Shown: positions 1 to 12,233, counted from the stretch's first letter. The stretch is DNA of 64,000 nt from Jaltomata sinuosa (GCA_003996215.1 QJPP01001526.1:62001-126000), one strand, 5' to 3'. Notes: generated by a model not told the origin, from the letters alone. Made by a program: numbers and translations.

Positions 1-690
1 TGTTTGGGAAGAGAAGGATATGCTATTGAGAACATGGATCTCAGGTACCATGACTGAAGAGAGCAGGTATCTCATTGTGGGTTGTTCTACAGTCAAAGAG
101 ATGTGAGAATGCTTGAAAGAAGCATATCTTCAAGCAACTAAGGACAAGAAATTTCAACTAAAACAACAATTTTAGAACTTCAAGTTAGGATCCAGAAAAC
201 TTGATGAGCATATGAAAGAGTTCAAAGGTGTATGTGATGGCCTTGCAGCCATTCACAAACTTATTGATGAGGATACCAAAGTAATCAACTTTGCTAGAGG
301 TTTAGGCCCTAAATATAGGATCTTCAGGACTGTTATGCTTGGAAAGGCACTATATCCCACACTCACTCAGTTTGTCAATGCATTGAGAGGCTTTGACATG
401 AGGGAAGATGATGAGAAGGTGCCATGGGAGAATCTAACATGGCCTTCTCTGCACAAAGGGGCAGAGGCAGAGGTAGAGGCAACTACAACCAAAATAAAGG
501 TAACAACAACAACTACAACTTAAGGGGGGAGGTTTCAAGCCTGCTGGATAAGGAAACTACACTAAAAATAGCCAAAATATGCAGGTCTCAAACCAAACTA
601 AAGACAAAGACTCATCATCTAGTGCTTATCAAATCTGTGGTAGGAATAACCACACTGAACTAAAATATTTCTATAGGTGAAACTACTCAT
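1..690 (+). pseudogene. copia gag (capsid/nucleocapsid) remnant
   Basis: Open pieces at 212-523 and 424-663 cover the end of the gag domain and a glycine/arginine-rich nucleocapsid in two frames. The zinc-knuckle position reads as a C-x2-H-type relic in which the first and last cysteines have become tyrosine (YQICGRNNHTELKYF). The first 200 bases hold more gag with stops. In a live element this protein would package the RNA into cytoplasmic particles; here it is broken by frameshifts. Confidence 0.75.
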
Positions 691-764
691 ATTAGGCTGC
701 AGAAGAACTTCCACAAGCCTTAGCAGCAGTCAACTTTCAAGGCACAACAACTGAGGACAACACA

Positions 765-1352
765 ATGTATGTGGACTCTGGAGCAACCAATCACCTGACC
801 AATAACATAGGTAATCTATCTGATCTTAAAACTTACAAAGGAACTGATAAGATTATTGTTGGCAATGGATCACATTTAAACATTACACACATTGGAAATA
901 TAACAAAGTCAGGTTTTAAGGTTACAGAGATACTTGTAGTTCCTGAAATAAGTAAGAACTTATTGTATGTTAGCAAGCTTGCAAAAGACAATTGTTGTAC
1001 TCTTGAGTTTGATAAATTTGATTTTGTTGTTAAGGAAAATAAGTCAGGGAAACAAATTGTCAAGGGAACTAGGAAAGAAGGACTTTATGCACTGGAAGAT
1101 AAAAACATCTATGCCTTGACAGCAACCCCAGACTGGAGGAAGACAGATTGTATTTGGCATGCTAGATTTGGTCATCCTAGTTTGAAGTCCTTACAGTTTT
1201 TGAGTAGAAATAAGCATATAGATATTAAGAGTTGGAATAAATTGCCTACTATTTGTACTAGCTGTCAGTTAAGAAAAAGTTGTAAGCTCCCTTTTGCATT
1301 GAGAAATAAAATTGAAAAGGAACCATTACTCAAGATTCATTGTGATCTTTGA
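765..1352 (+). pseudogene. copia protease and GAG-pre-integrase segment
   Basis: The open segment of about 195 codons starts at the protease active site (YVDSGATNHLT, aspartate at about residue 4) and runs into the GAG-pre-integrase zinc-binding region: HARFGHPS, then CTSCQLRK, an H-x3-H/C-x2-C type finger. It ends at a TGA (about 1350) where copia integrases have the tryptophan of a D-x-W-G-P motif, so the stop is a point mutation and not a true end. The ATG is internal to a polyprotein and is not a real start. Confidence 0.85.
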
Positions 1353-2162
1353 GGTCCAGTCCCTGTTGAATCATCCCAACTCAGGAAGTACTATGTTTTA
1401 TTTGTGGATGATAACACAAGATATACCTGGTTATATACAATAAGAAAGAAGTGTGAGTTCTATGTGACTTTCCTTAAGTTTCAAAAATGGGTTAAAAAAT
1501 AATTTTCAAAGCCAATTAAGATCTTTCAGTGTGATAGAGGTGGTGAGTTCATCAGTAATGAATTCATTAAACATTTGGAAAATTGTGGAATCATTAGACA
1601 AGTATCATGTCCCAATACTCCTGAACAAAATGGTATCTCTGAGAGAAAACATAGGCATATAGTATAAACAGGTTTAACTCTACTCTTTCATGCAAAAAAG
1701 CCTATGTTTCTGTGGGTGGAAACCTTTCTCATCGCAGTCTTCTTGATAAATAGACTGCCATCCTTAGTCCTAAAGAATGAGATACCTTTTGTTAAATTTC
1801 ATGGAGCATCGCCAGACTACAATAGCTTGAAAGTATTTGGATGTAGGTGTTATCCACATCTTAAGGGACAGACAAAGTTTGAACCTAAAACTTACCCATG
1901 TGTGTTTATTGGATACAGTAGTCTACACAAAGGCTACAGGTGCTATCAACCATCTACTAAGAGGGTCTTTATATCAAGACATGTGATCTTTGATGAGAAC
2001 ATGCTTCCCTATGTTCAGCCAGAACAATCTACTCCAAATACTTCTACTCACCTAGCTACTTTTCTTGAGCTTTTCTCCAATGTGCGGGATGTGCCTCAAG
2101 CAAGGAGTGGTGCCATTTTGGGGGAAGTGTTGAACACCAACACCACCCCAGAAGCCTCTTAA
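1353..2162 (+). pseudogene. copia integrase core and C-terminal region
   Basis: Translation past the TGA gives typical integrase catalytic-core sequence: a strand ending in VDDNTRYTWLY, the CDRGGEF motif, then TPEQNGISERKHR around 1615-1655 with the catalytic glutamate. In-frame stops lie near 1500 and 1666. The 1704-2162 open stretch carries the copia integrase tail (LKVFGCRCYPH, then a GYS-x-KGYRC block). 2163-2460 is an acidic linker with further stops before RT. Confidence 0.8.
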
Positions 2163-2459
2163 ACTATTCCCAATATTGATGATCATACTAATGGTGCACT
2201 ATCAGAAAACGGTGGCCAAGATCTGCCAGAAAGTAGTTCAGATGGTGAAAATGATAACTCTGTTGATGATCACACCCCTGTTGATGATAAAATAACGAAA
2301 CCTAATCAAACTTCAGTGTCCAATCCATAAGGCATACATTCAGAAGTTGATTTTTCAGGTTGGTTCAACAAAGAGGAGCCCACTCAAAATCTTGAGTCCT
2401 CTATCAGCACAAATGAGACTGTAGAACTAGAAGTTTCTGAGAATGCATCAAGGCATCAC

Positions 2460-4007
2460 ATGATGACTAGATTGAAGACAAAGAATTTCACTCACATAGC
2501 TCTAATAGCAACTGAGAAGGTGACAGCTACTGAGCCAAAAACTGTAGATCAAGCACTTAGGATCCCACATTGGTATGAATTCATGAAAGAGAAAGTTGAT
2601 GCCTTGCATAGAAATCAAACATGGACACATGTACCTAGAAGAAAAGAAATGAATTTTGTTTTATCAAGATGGGTGTTTAAGACCAAGTTAAAGTCAGATG
2701 TCTCTATAGACAGAGATAAATCCAGGTTGGTTGTCAAAGGCTATTCTCAGCTTGAAGGAGTTGACTTTGAAGAAACATTCAGTCCTGTAGTAAAAGCAAC
2801 AACTATAAGGGTGGTATTATCAGTAGTTGTTAGTCTACATTGGCCCATTAGACAACTTGATGTCAAAAATGCATTTTTGCATGGACATTTGTAGAAGGAA
2901 ATTTACATGGCACAACCACTAGACTTTGTTGATCCTCAGTTCCCAAGTCATGTATGTTCCCTGAAGAAGGCACTATATAGTCTTAAACAAGCTCCTAGAG
3001 CTTGGTTTGACAGGTTCATCCTATTTCTGTTGCATCTTGGCTTCAAATGCAGTAGAGCAGACCCATTTCTATTTTTCCTACACTCCAAGAGAGGTATTGG
3101 TCTCCTTCTACTCTATGTGGATGACATTTTGATCACAGGTAGCTCCCTTACTCATATTCAGGACATAGTTACAATACTTGGGAAGGAGTTTGCAATGAAA
3201 GATCTTGGCCCTCTACACTTTTTCCTTGGAATTGAGGTTGTATACTTTGATGGAGGCATTCATATAAATCAAAGCAAATACGCCAGTGAACTCCTCAAAA
3301 AAAATATTGCTATGGCTAGAGTTGTTACCGTACCATTGGCACAAAAGCATGGATTGCAGGAAGCTCAAGGCAGTCCTGTAAATGCTTCAGTCTATAGAAG
3401 TATTGTAGGCAGTCTTCAGTACCTCACATTGGCCAGGCCTGATATAGCTCATGTTGTAAACCTTATGAGCCAGTTCATGCAGTCTCCAAACATTGAACAC
3501 TTGCAGGCTGTAAAAAGAATTATCAGGTATGTGAGAGGGACAGTGCATCTTAGACTTAGGTTGATTGCAAAGTCACCTCTGAGGCTGTATGGATACTCTG
3601 ATGCAAATTGGAGTGGTTGTACAATAACAAGGAGATCAATTACAGGATATACAATATGGCTAGGTGCTAACAGCATTTCATGGACTTCTAAAAAGCAACA
3701 TACAGTTGTCAGGTTAAGTGCAGAAGTTGAATATAGAGCATTGGCTTCAACTGCAGCTGAAATCACATGGATCACCTATATACTCAAAGATATTGGTGTC
3801 ACTCTAACAACAGCTCCAATACTATTTTGTGATAATCTCAGTGTCCTGTATATGACAGTGAATCCAGTGCTACATTCCAGAACCAAACATGTGGAGATGG
3901 ACTATAATTTTGTCAGAGAAAAGGTGGCCAGGGGACAGCTCGTCACACACTTTGTTCGATCACAAGACCAGCTTGCTGACATACACACCAAAGCACTTAC
4001 CAAATAA
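2460..4007 (+). pseudogene. copia reverse transcriptase and RNase H
   Basis: Two open segments, 2460-2894 and 2907-4007, lie in the same frame and are split by a single TAG at 2892 in the stretch FLHGHL-stop-KEIYM. The first has the RT start (RWVFKTKLK, KGYSQLEGVDFEETFSPV, QLDVKNAFLHG). The second has the catalytic YVDDILITGSS, the LGIEV block and a copia RNase H with YSDANWSG, SAEVEYRALA and SRTKHVEMDYNFVRE. The ORF ends normally at 4007, shortly before the polypurine tract. This is the best preserved part of the element. Confidence 0.92.
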
Positions 4008-4075
4008 CAGTTCACAAGCTTTCAAATCAATCTAGGAGTGGATGATCCTCCCCACACTAGCTTGAGGGGAAGCGT

Positions 4076-4373
4076 TGGAGACTAGAGTTAGGACTCTACC
4101 ATGCAGACTTGTATTACACTTGGGAGACTATGTGATCTTGTATTACACTTAGGAGACTATGTGATCTGGTGTATACTATAAGCAGTAGGAGTGTATTACA
4201 CTTAGGTTGATGTAATTATACTAGGAGTTAACTTATATAGTATAACTCTATTAGAACTCTACAGTTGTACACAAAGTACAACCTATATAATGAGGCATTG
4301 TGCAATAGTTATAAACACAAATTGCATCAATAATATTGAGCTTTCTTTTCAATTATGTGCCTTGTTTTTTACA
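4076..4373 (+). repeat. 3' LTR of the copia element
   Basis: About 298 bp, starting TGGAGACTAG after a purine-rich tract and ending TTTTTTACA. It contains a near-perfect direct repeat of about 31 bp (4106-4136 and 4137-4167). The 5' LTR is not in the window, so these ends rest on the TG...CA termini and position only. Confidence 0.7.
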
Positions 4374-4379
4374 CTAGTG

Positions 4380-5207
4380 TGATAAGAATTAAAGGAAGAG
4401 AAGAGAAGAGAACCATGCCCAATCAGGAACAAGCAACATAGATAGATAAAGGGATGCAGAACTTAGCTTTTGCAGACTCAGGGGGTTTAGATGCAGCAGG
4501 AAGAGGGCCTTTAAATCAACAATTAATAATAATGGAGGAACCAACAACTTTAGCTATCATTGGTGATCAAGAATTCTCACCTATCAAGACTCTGCACAAC
4601 TTAGTGACACACACAATGCCTCTTTCCAGTGTCAAATGTGAGTAATCTGAAGGAAAAAGGACTGACCTAAAAGATATCATTGATCAAAATAGGAAAAATA
4701 TTGAGAAGCAAGCTGACATATTATGAAGATATTTGGGAAGGAAATAATGGGTCGCAATAAGTTAGTAGAGTTCTTACAAAGAGTTTTGCTAGAGGAAAAT
4801 TAAATGATGATGAAAGCAATAATTTGGAACATTAAATCAGTCAGGACATAATAGGCCTTTCACAAGCTATAAATGTTACACAGGCATCATCAATATTTTT
4901 TAATTGCTTTACTAGAACCTTTCAAGCAAACTAGATAGATAGAGAAGTATAGAAGAAGACTAGGAATAAGACAATTTGGTGCAAATTGTTCTGAAAAAAT
5001 CTAGTTCTTCATCAAAGATAAGGTAGCAGTGGAAACAATGAAGGATACTCCTCAACAAATTACATTTAAGCTTTTTTCACAGGAAAAGGAGACATGCATA
5101 ATTAATTTTTCCATTACTAATCCATGAATAAATAATTCTACATAATTTATCTTTGATTTAATTAATGATGCTCAAAGAATTTATTTAAACTTTTCTGCAA
5201 GCATAAG
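4380..5207 (+). mobile_element. L1-type LINE remnant (ORF1 tail and endonuclease start)
   Basis: 4454-4645 is a 63-codon open piece that may be the end of a LINE ORF1. From 4803 the translation begins MMMKAIIWNI, which resembles the start of plant L1 ORF2, where the apurinic endonuclease opens with a K-x-W-N-x-R-S block. Downstream fragments in shifted frames (IALLEPFKQ, NCSEKI, TPQQITFKLFSQ) follow the order remembered for plant L1 endonucleases. Several stops break it. The LTR at 5208 truncates it. The ORF1 part is a guess from position. Confidence 0.6.
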
Positions 5208-6332
5208 TGTTACGATCCAAAACTCGATCATGATGACACCTATCATACCCTTCGCGTTCGATAAGCTGACCTAATACTCAACAATAAAGGAGAGAGTATA
5301 AATACATGAAGGAGATAATAATGATAAATAATTATGTCTCAATAGAATACAAAATCATCCTAAGAACTAGAAGTCATCATGTACAAACCTCTAAGAGTAG
5401 TGTCGATACAATAACAGTCCAAGTATCTTAAATGCAAAAATAATTTGGAAAGTAAAGATAGATGAGATCTGGTAGATGTTGGAGTTAAATCAACTGCTAG
5501 CTCTAATCTCAAAGATAGACTATGCACAACACCAATTAATATCCAAGGAGAACTGGATCAGTACTTACAGAAATAAACAAGCGTGAGTATGAAATCATGT
5601 GTTACTTAATAGCATCTTCGATCGAACCTAATTGAAAGTTATAGTGAGAACCACCTAATATACTATTAACTGATATGATTCGTATAAACCTGCAATCAGA
5701 AAGGTCACACCTAGTCTAACAGCCAATAACAACATCAAATGCAACATTTAATATTCAAATAATCAGTGGTTCACAATAATTCAAGACAATGACATAAGTA
5801 TTCAATGTCACAGTCAACTAATCACATGCCACACCAAGGCAATATAATCAAAAGGATATGATGAGAAAGGTGCATGCCATACGACCAAATAAGGATGATG
5901 CTACTAATGAGTATGGCACATGCTTGTCCTACCGGTATACATGGGCTTCTCTTTATGGCTAGCTGAGACCCATAGAGGACTCGCGAGGTCGATATACCCC
6001 CTACAGATCTTACCTCTTTAGTCTCTCGGAGGAACTCAACCCGGATCCTGCCTTAAAGCCATCAAAAATTAATATAAGAGAAAGTAATGTGTCTCAAAAT
6101 CTTCGGATCCTGTCCGAAGGCCATCGGAGAAACTCAACCTGGATCTTGCCCTAATATCATATAAAATATAATAAAATATTTCATACACCGGAGAATAATT
6201 AGCATAATGTCTAAATATAAGTATGCTCTCAAACCAATACTCTTTCAAGATACATAGAAATTATATGTCTTTCATGTCGAGCGAATCATATTATCAAATC
6301 ACAACTAGTCACATGCTACCACACTCTCAGCG

Positions 6333-6335
<3 letters not shown>

Positions 6336-6376
<41 letters not shown>
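6336..6376. repeat. (AT)n microsatellite
   Basis: About 20 uninterrupted TA dinucleotides inside the gypsy LTR. Confidence 0.97.
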
Positions 6377-6377
<1 letters not shown>

Positions 6378-7364
6378 CAACCATAATCAATGAGACAATA
6401 AATATCTGACTATGTTCTACCATAACACATAGACTAGCTCTAAAGAATCAATCCAGTCAAACAAATTTATTTCTTCAATTTTTACAATCATATAAACTCT
6501 CTTTTTATACCTTAAATAACCAAATTCTCAATTTTATTTTACCAAATATTCTATGCACTGACTCAAGCTCTCAAAGTATGAGTACAATTATCAACTAGCG
6601 TGCTCAACAAGTCAATTTCAATTATATTTCACAAACCATGCTAGCACATAGAGGAAATAGTCCAAACAAGACCGTTGATTAGCTTTAACCCTTTAGGTAA
6701 CATTGGTACACGGATAGATGCTTATCACCTCACCTATACGAGGACTCTCATATCCCCATTGCACCCCATACAAATAACTAGTACATAATCACTTTGAAAA
6801 GGAGTCTAGAAAAGTCCCAATTTTCCTTAAGAGAAGACCCGCAAAATCAAATTGAAGTTTTTCCCTTTCAAATCACCTTTGAACGAGCCTAATCTAGATA
6901 AATACGAATTCTACATGAGAATGTGAAATTAAAGACACTCATAATGTTATACTTCTAATTTGTGTCCAAAACATCAACCCAAAAGTCAATCCCAAGCCCA
7001 CAAGTGCAAAACTGGAATTTTATTAGAAAATTAATTTACCCATAACTTAAAGAATTTAAATCTGAAATTTTATCAAACAGAATTAAAATCGACCTTGAAA
7101 TCATCAATTTATCAAACTTTAATTTTACCAAGAAAATTCTAAATTTTCAAGTTAAAAAATCAAGATTTGAAGGTAAAATCATGAAATAATCATGGAGAAT
7201 TGATAAAATGTTGGTTTAGAAACTTACCCAATGTTGAAATATCAAAAATCCCCTTTAGAATCTCTCAAAATTGTGTTTCAAAGTTTCAAAAATGAAGTTA
7301 TAGGGTTTTGACTCAAAAATAAAAAATAAATTATGTTCAGGTGTCATTTGTTCTTCCTGAACGC

Positions 7365-7560
7365 AATGGACCTCCGTGAATGCGAAGCTGAACTGGACCA
7401 GACCTTCGCGATCGTGAGCCACTAATCGCGAACGTGTAGAGCAAATGCTGACCCAGACCTGGACGCATCCCTTCGCGAACATGACTGCCTTGTCGAAAAT
7501 CCAAAGGCTGACCTAGCTATTCATCGCGATCGCGGTTCCTCTTCGTGAACGCGAAGAAGG
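7365..7560. repeat. Cluster of palindromic TTCGCGAA / CGCGATCGCG motifs
   Basis: Within about 200 bp the LTR has repeated variants of TTCGCGAAC, TTCGCGATCG and CGCGATCGCG, ending with an inverted pair around 7540-7558 (CTTCGTGAACGCGAAG). The stretch is CG-rich against an AT-rich background and can form several short hairpins. Confidence 0.85.
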
Positions 7561-8058
7561 CACCAGATAGCGGCTGACAACAATTGGTTCAAACCCAAAA
7601 ACTTCCCGACGAAATATAATTCAACTATGCTACTAGATTAAAATTAATATTTTAAACTCAATAAAATTGTTAAATTCGCCAACAGAGATTGTTATTAATA
7701 AAATATTGATTGAAGTTAACTTTAGGCCTTAACTTTTCAATGTCTGGTCTAAATACTCAAAATCACACCAAAAGCCTCAGAATCCGAATCAATTATGCTA
7801 CTAATAAAAAATGATGTTTCAGAGCTGATGGGACTGACAAAATTCTCATACGATGCTTAAATCTTCAAATGTTGAACAAAGTTAACTCTACCAACTTCAA
7901 AACCTTTCAAAATGAAAAACTTGCATAAAACATAACCAAATGCCTTGGGAACCATGTCATCCACTTTTGCAGACTACAAACACCAAAATATAACTAGAGT
8001 GAGGGGTAAAATAGTTAAAATAAACAAAAGGCCAAATTTTACTATACAGGTTATTACA

Positions 8059-8660
8059 TTATTCACCACTAAAATACACGTTCGTTCTTGAAAGTAAGAG
8101 TAAGGAAGGTACCAAGATTATCGAGTAACTGTAAATACCCATAGAAAACCTCATACAAACACTTTCACATAAAGTTACACCGGTAGTACCACTTGTTCAC
8201 CCTAGTTGTCAAAATCCTCTCTTATTTGAAGCTCTTAAGACTGCATCTCTAGTATCCAAAATCAAAACTTCTCCAAATCTGATCTCCATATGTTTGAACT
8301 GTCTCCGAACACAATAACTGAGTTGATTGTAGTCATAGTTCTGAACATACTCGATTTACCAGAATCCATCATAGACATCATAAATCGATAATTGCATCCA
8401 AATCTAGTGCAATGTATATACCAATAAAATACCATGACCTTACCAATTCTCCATTCACACTTTCAGAACCATTATCAATACCAAATCTTTAGGACACACT
8501 TTTCCACTCTCCACAACTCTGAATTATGACTTTTCTTTTACCCGAAAAAGAGCCTCTGTTTGATTCAAGCCCACTCTAACTATTTTCTGTCAGAATTGGA
8601 GGAGGAGGAGGAGGAAGAAGAAGTGGAAGGAAGAAGAAGAGAATGAGGATTAAAATAAGT
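8059..8660 (-). mobile_element. Internal remnant of the minus-strand gypsy element
   Basis: Sequence next to the LTR (minus strand ending ...TTTTAGTGGTGAATAA before the LTR) has the position of the polyprotein 3' end and polypurine region. No open frame survives. The segment fades into a GA-rich tract at about 8598-8645, where the element appears truncated. Confidence 0.5.
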
Positions 8661-9280
8661 GCTAATAAGTTGTTTCTTTAGTGAAATGACTAAAATATTC
8701 TTAATTTTGTTGTAATTTCAAAGTACTTTTATATAGGAATAAAATTAGCGATTGATATTAAACGAATAGGAAGTTAGAAATTTGTTTTCAAAAATATATT
8801 TTGAGAATTAGAAAAAATATTTAAAATATTGGTCAAAATAAAAGCACTTATAAGCTGAAAATTTATTAGTAGACGTGACTAACCTATAGCTTTTAGCTCT
8901 TTGAATGTTTATCAAATGTATAGATTCCAGTCGATACTCTTTCGATTTTTCTTATTCTTAATTATATATTTATAAGAATTAAAATCAATTATTTTTATAT
9001 TATTTAATTTCTTGAATAAAAATATAGAGAGAGACTTTTTGTGAAAAAATATGTTTCATTCTTTGGATATATAATAGTATGTCCATTACCCTTAAATCAA
9101 ATACTCTTTTTATAAAATTTATGTAACAAATATAAATATGCATTCTAATAATGTTATAATTACATATAAAACAATTTCATCATCCACAATTATTATACTC
9201 TTTAACTCACTACCAAATTATAAAAATACTTTAAAAAAATTAAATATCTTTAGTAAAAATAAGAAAGGAAATAGAAAGAT
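8661..9280. other. AT-rich spacer without recognised feature
   Basis: No open frame, RNA gene or paired terminal repeat was seen. Confidence 0.6.
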
Positions 9281-9738
9281 TATGGCCTGTTTTGCAAACT
9301 TTTAAAGTCAATTTATTTTAAAAAGTATTTTTTAAAAATATACTTTTAATGATAAGTAATTTGTGTTTGAATAATAGTCTCTTTGATCAAGCTTTTGGGA
9401 GGTCGAAAGTATTTATCTTTTTCTTTCAAAAAATGCTCTCTTATTAAAGTGAAATATTTGGTTAAACTTTTGAAAGAAAATAAGTGCTTTTGAGGGGAGG
9501 GGGTTAGCAAAAGTTATTTTTCAGAAGTTAAAAGAAATAGATTTTCCTCAAAAAAACTTTTTTGAAACGCAGTTTTGAGAAAAATATACTTAGAAGCACT
9601 TTTAAAAGTTTGATAAGATACTATTGTTGTGCAAAAGTATTTTTTAAATTTATTAGTTAAGCACAAACCATTTCTAACTAAATTCAAAAGTACTTTTCAA
9701 AATAAGCTGATTTTAGAAGTTTGGCCAAACAGACTATA
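9281..9738. mobile_element. hAT-like non-autonomous DNA element
   Basis: The left end TATGGCCTGTTTTGCAAACT and the right end (reverse complement TATAGTCTGTTTGGCCAAAC) form imperfect terminal inverted repeats of about 40 bp, around an AT-rich body with AAGTACTTTT-like subterminal motifs. No coding capacity. The superfamily call rests on the CCTGTTTGG end and is tentative. Confidence 0.6.
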
Positions 9739-9753
9739 AAACACTTTATTTGG

Positions 9754-10321
9754 TGTGAGAGCAAAGTCCCACATTGGTAGCTGAAAGAATTGGGAAGCTA
9801 CATATAAGGTGTAGGATCTCTTAATAGTGTGAGGCTTTTTAGGAAAAATCGTGCGGGCTTGACCCAAAGCAGACAACATCATACCATGTAAGAGTATATT
9901 GGGCTAGTTAAGCCCAACAATTGGTATCAGAGCTCAGGTTCAACAAGATGAGTATGGACATGTGGCAGAGTGATGGGTGTGGGGCTTAGTTTCTCCCTTA
10001 TGAGCTTGGAGATGCACACACAAGAAAAAGCTAGTTGCGGACTTTGGTTGCCATGAAATACTCAATGTGGGTAGCACACAGTGAATCTTGGTGACCTGTG
10101 GATCGTGTTGATGGACCATATGAAACTTAGTTCGAGGGAGAAATTATTGAGTGTGCGAACAAAAGACCCATATTGGTAGCTGAAAGGATCGAGAAGCTAC
10201 ATATAAGGTGTAGGATCTCTTAATGGCGTGAGACCTTTTAGGAAAACTCATGCGGACTTGGCCCAAAGCGAACAATATCACACTATATGTAAGAGTATCT
10301 TGGAGCTAGTTAAGCCCAACA
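9754..10321 (+). mobile_element. TRIM (miniature LTR retrotransposon)
   Basis: Two direct repeats of 166 bp (9754-9919) and 170 bp (10152-10321) both start TGTG and end CCCAACA. Immediately after the first is a methionine-initiator tRNA primer site, TGGTATCAGAGC (9922-9933), and before the second a purine run (about 10134-10143). The internal part is only about 230 bp with no ORF. This is the textbook layout of a TRIM. No clean 5-bp target duplication was found, so the flanks may have drifted. Confidence 0.88.
9922..9933 (+). promoter_or_regulatory. Primer-binding site, tRNA-iMet type
   Basis: TGGTATCAGAGC lies two bases after the end of the TRIM 5' LTR. It would anneal the 3' end of initiator methionine tRNA to prime minus-strand DNA synthesis. 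Confidence 0.9.
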
Positions 10322-10851
10322 CACTTTTTAAAATTTGGTCAAAACACTAATTACTGATCAAAAATATTTTTTAAATTGATTGGGTCAAACACAATTTCTT
10401 CTCGTCAAATCAAAAGTATTTATTTAAAATAATTTTTAAAATAAGCTGATTTTAGAAGTTTGACCAAAGAGGCTATAATTAATTTTTAAAAGCACTTTGG
10501 AATAACAATTAATATTTGATCAAACTTTTAAAGTGCTTCTAGATGATTTTAGAAGCTTGACCAAAGAGACTATAATTGATTTTTAAAAAAACTTTGGAAC
10601 AATAATTAATATTTGACCAAACTTTAAAAGTGCTTCTAGATGTACTTTCCTCGTGAGTGCTTTTCAAAAAAATACTTTCACGAAAAATTTACTTTTTAGC
10701 TTTTGAAAAATAGATTTTGTTACTCCATAAAATACTTATTTTCTCCAAAAAAAGTTTGGTCAATTAAACACTTCAATTTTTTAAAAGATAAGTATTTTTA
10801 AAGAAAAATAAGTACTTTTGGTCTTTCAAAAATTTGGTCAAACAAGCTATA
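10322..10851. mobile_element. hAT-like AT-rich elements with 94-bp tandem repeat
   Basis: Related to the 9281-9738 element: AAATTTGGTCAAAACAC at the left, TTTGGTCAAACAAGCTATA at the right (10833-10851), and internal copies of AGAAG(T/C)TTGACCAAAGAG. A block of about 94 bp is duplicated in tandem (about 10474-10567 and 10568-10658). The TRIM separates this piece from the first. Confidence 0.55.
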
Positions 10852-11360
10852 AAGAGAAAACTATTCGATAAATATCTATTGACACTCTCATTCTTAATTA
10901 TAAATTTATAATCAATCATATAATTAAAAACCAAATAATTATATATGATTTGATTATCCTAATAAAAGAAAAAAAAAAAGGAAGATAGAGAAGTATTTTT
11001 CGTGAAAATTTGTGTATGATTCTTTGAGCGTACAATAGTGCCCTTTATCAAGCACTTCGTCTATAAAATTTATGTACCAAAATATGAAAATGAGTCTTAT
11101 AAACAGTGTAATTAGATATAAAGTATATCCTAATATCTATAACTATTATACTCTTTAACTCAACCTCAAATTCTAAAAATACTTTTGATATACTTAAAAA
11201 TTGTGCGTTGGTATACATAATTTAATGCTATTTATATTTTTTAAAAGCTTTATATTTATTGATATAGGGTGCATGCATAACGCATACCCTAAACTAGTTA
11301 TGTCATTGTATAAATCAATAAATTTTAAAAAATTATCCGCTTTTAAGTATCATATTGAGC
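10852..11360. other. AT-rich spacer
   Basis: No gene or paired repeat recognised. A 63-codon open frame at 11201-11392 shows no family resemblance and biased AT composition, so it is treated as chance. Confidence 0.6.
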
Positions 11361-11603
11361 CGTTTCAATTTGTTTGTCTTACTTTCCTTTAGGCCGTTTA
11401 AAAAGAATGCATATTTATTTTTTTATTTATAATTCTTTAATTTTAACTTTCCACGTGACATGTTTAAGACCACAAGAAAAAATATTTTGATACATAGTAT
11501 ATATCTTTAATTAGTTTAAGATCAATAATTCAAAAATCTTATTTATTTTCTTAAATTTCTTGCCAAGTCAAAATCAGATAAACAAATTAAAACGGAGGGA
11601 GTA
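11361..11603. mobile_element. Stowaway-type MITE (CTCCCTCCGTTTCAATTTG family)
   Basis: The right end AACGGAGGGAGTA and left end GTTTCAATTTGTTTGTCTTA are inverted copies of the common plant Stowaway terminus. The interior (TTTAATTTTAACTTTCCACG, ACATGTTTAAGACCACAAG) matches the element at 19879-20126, showing the same family. Another decayed relative follows at about 11648-11870. Confidence 0.75.
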
Positions 11604-11926
11604 ATTCACTATCGTTGTAGAAATCTATAAGTTTTAAATTTTAAATTCGTTTTAATTTGTTTGTTAGGTTTGATTTGACAAAGAGTTTAAAAAAATGAAT
11701 AAGATTTTTGAATCTTATGACTTTAAACAAAATATATGTTGAAAGTATCAAACTTTTCTTTAATTAATCTTATGTTCTTACGCGTTTTATGTGAAAAATT
11801 AAAATAAAAAATTGACACAAAAGAAAAAAATGTTTTAAAAACAAACTAAAAAAGTTAAAACAAACAAACTCAAACAATGACCAACACACGTGAAGGTCTA
11901 AACAATATCACATGAGTAATATAGGA

Positions 11927-12233
11927 CCCGTTTGGTCATAAAAATAAAAAAAATATTCACTTTAAAGTTGAAAATAGAGTTGGAGTTGTATTTAATCATA
12001 ATATTTTCAAAAATATTTTAGACTACTGAGTTGCTGTGGTATTTAAAAATAAAGAGAGAAGAAAAATTGAATCCAAAAAGAGTGAATACACCTCAAGAGG
12101 TTTTTTTTCAAAAAATCAAAAATTATGAAAACATATTCCGAAATATGTTTTTGATTTTAATGACCAAACAAGTATTCTGGAATAAAGTAAAAACGTATTC
12201 CAGAATATTATAAATAATATTTATGGCTAAACG
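11927..12233. mobile_element. Small hAT-like MITE
   Basis: Left end CCCGTTTGGTCATAAAAATA and right end TATTTATGGCTAAACG are imperfect inverted repeats around an AT-rich, non-coding core of about 300 bp. Confidence 0.5.

Larger units (their letters stand above)
1..4373 (+). mobile_element. Ty1/copia retrotransposon, 5' end outside window, decayed
   Basis: The order gag, protease, integrase, reverse transcriptase, RNase H, polypurine tract, 3' LTR is that of a copia element. The 5' LTR and primer site lie before base 1. Protease keeps DSGATNH and RT keeps YVDD, but the frame is broken by stops near 1350, 1500, 1666 and 2892 and by several shifts, so the copy cannot act on its own. The purine-rich tract just before the LTR (about 4063-4074) fits a polypurine tract. 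Domains are recognised from family motifs; the clade was not assigned. Confidence 0.93.
5208..8058 (-). repeat. Long gypsy-type LTR, minus strand
   Basis: Read on the minus strand it starts TGTAATAACC (8058) and ends GGATCGTAACA (5208), giving TG...CA ends and about 2.85 kb. It is followed at 8059-8110, again on minus, by sequence resembling the 3' end of nightshade gypsy polyprotein/UTR regions. It carries an (AT)n run and a cluster of palindromic CG-containing motifs. No matching 5-bp duplication flanks it, consistent with a 3' LTR attached to remnant internal DNA rather than a solo LTR. It interrupts the L1 remnant. Confidence 0.7.

Noticed and set aside
9754..10321. Cassandra-type TRIM with 5S rRNA in its LTR
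   Set aside because: A CATCATACCA-like string occurs, but no further 5S promoter sequence could be recognised.
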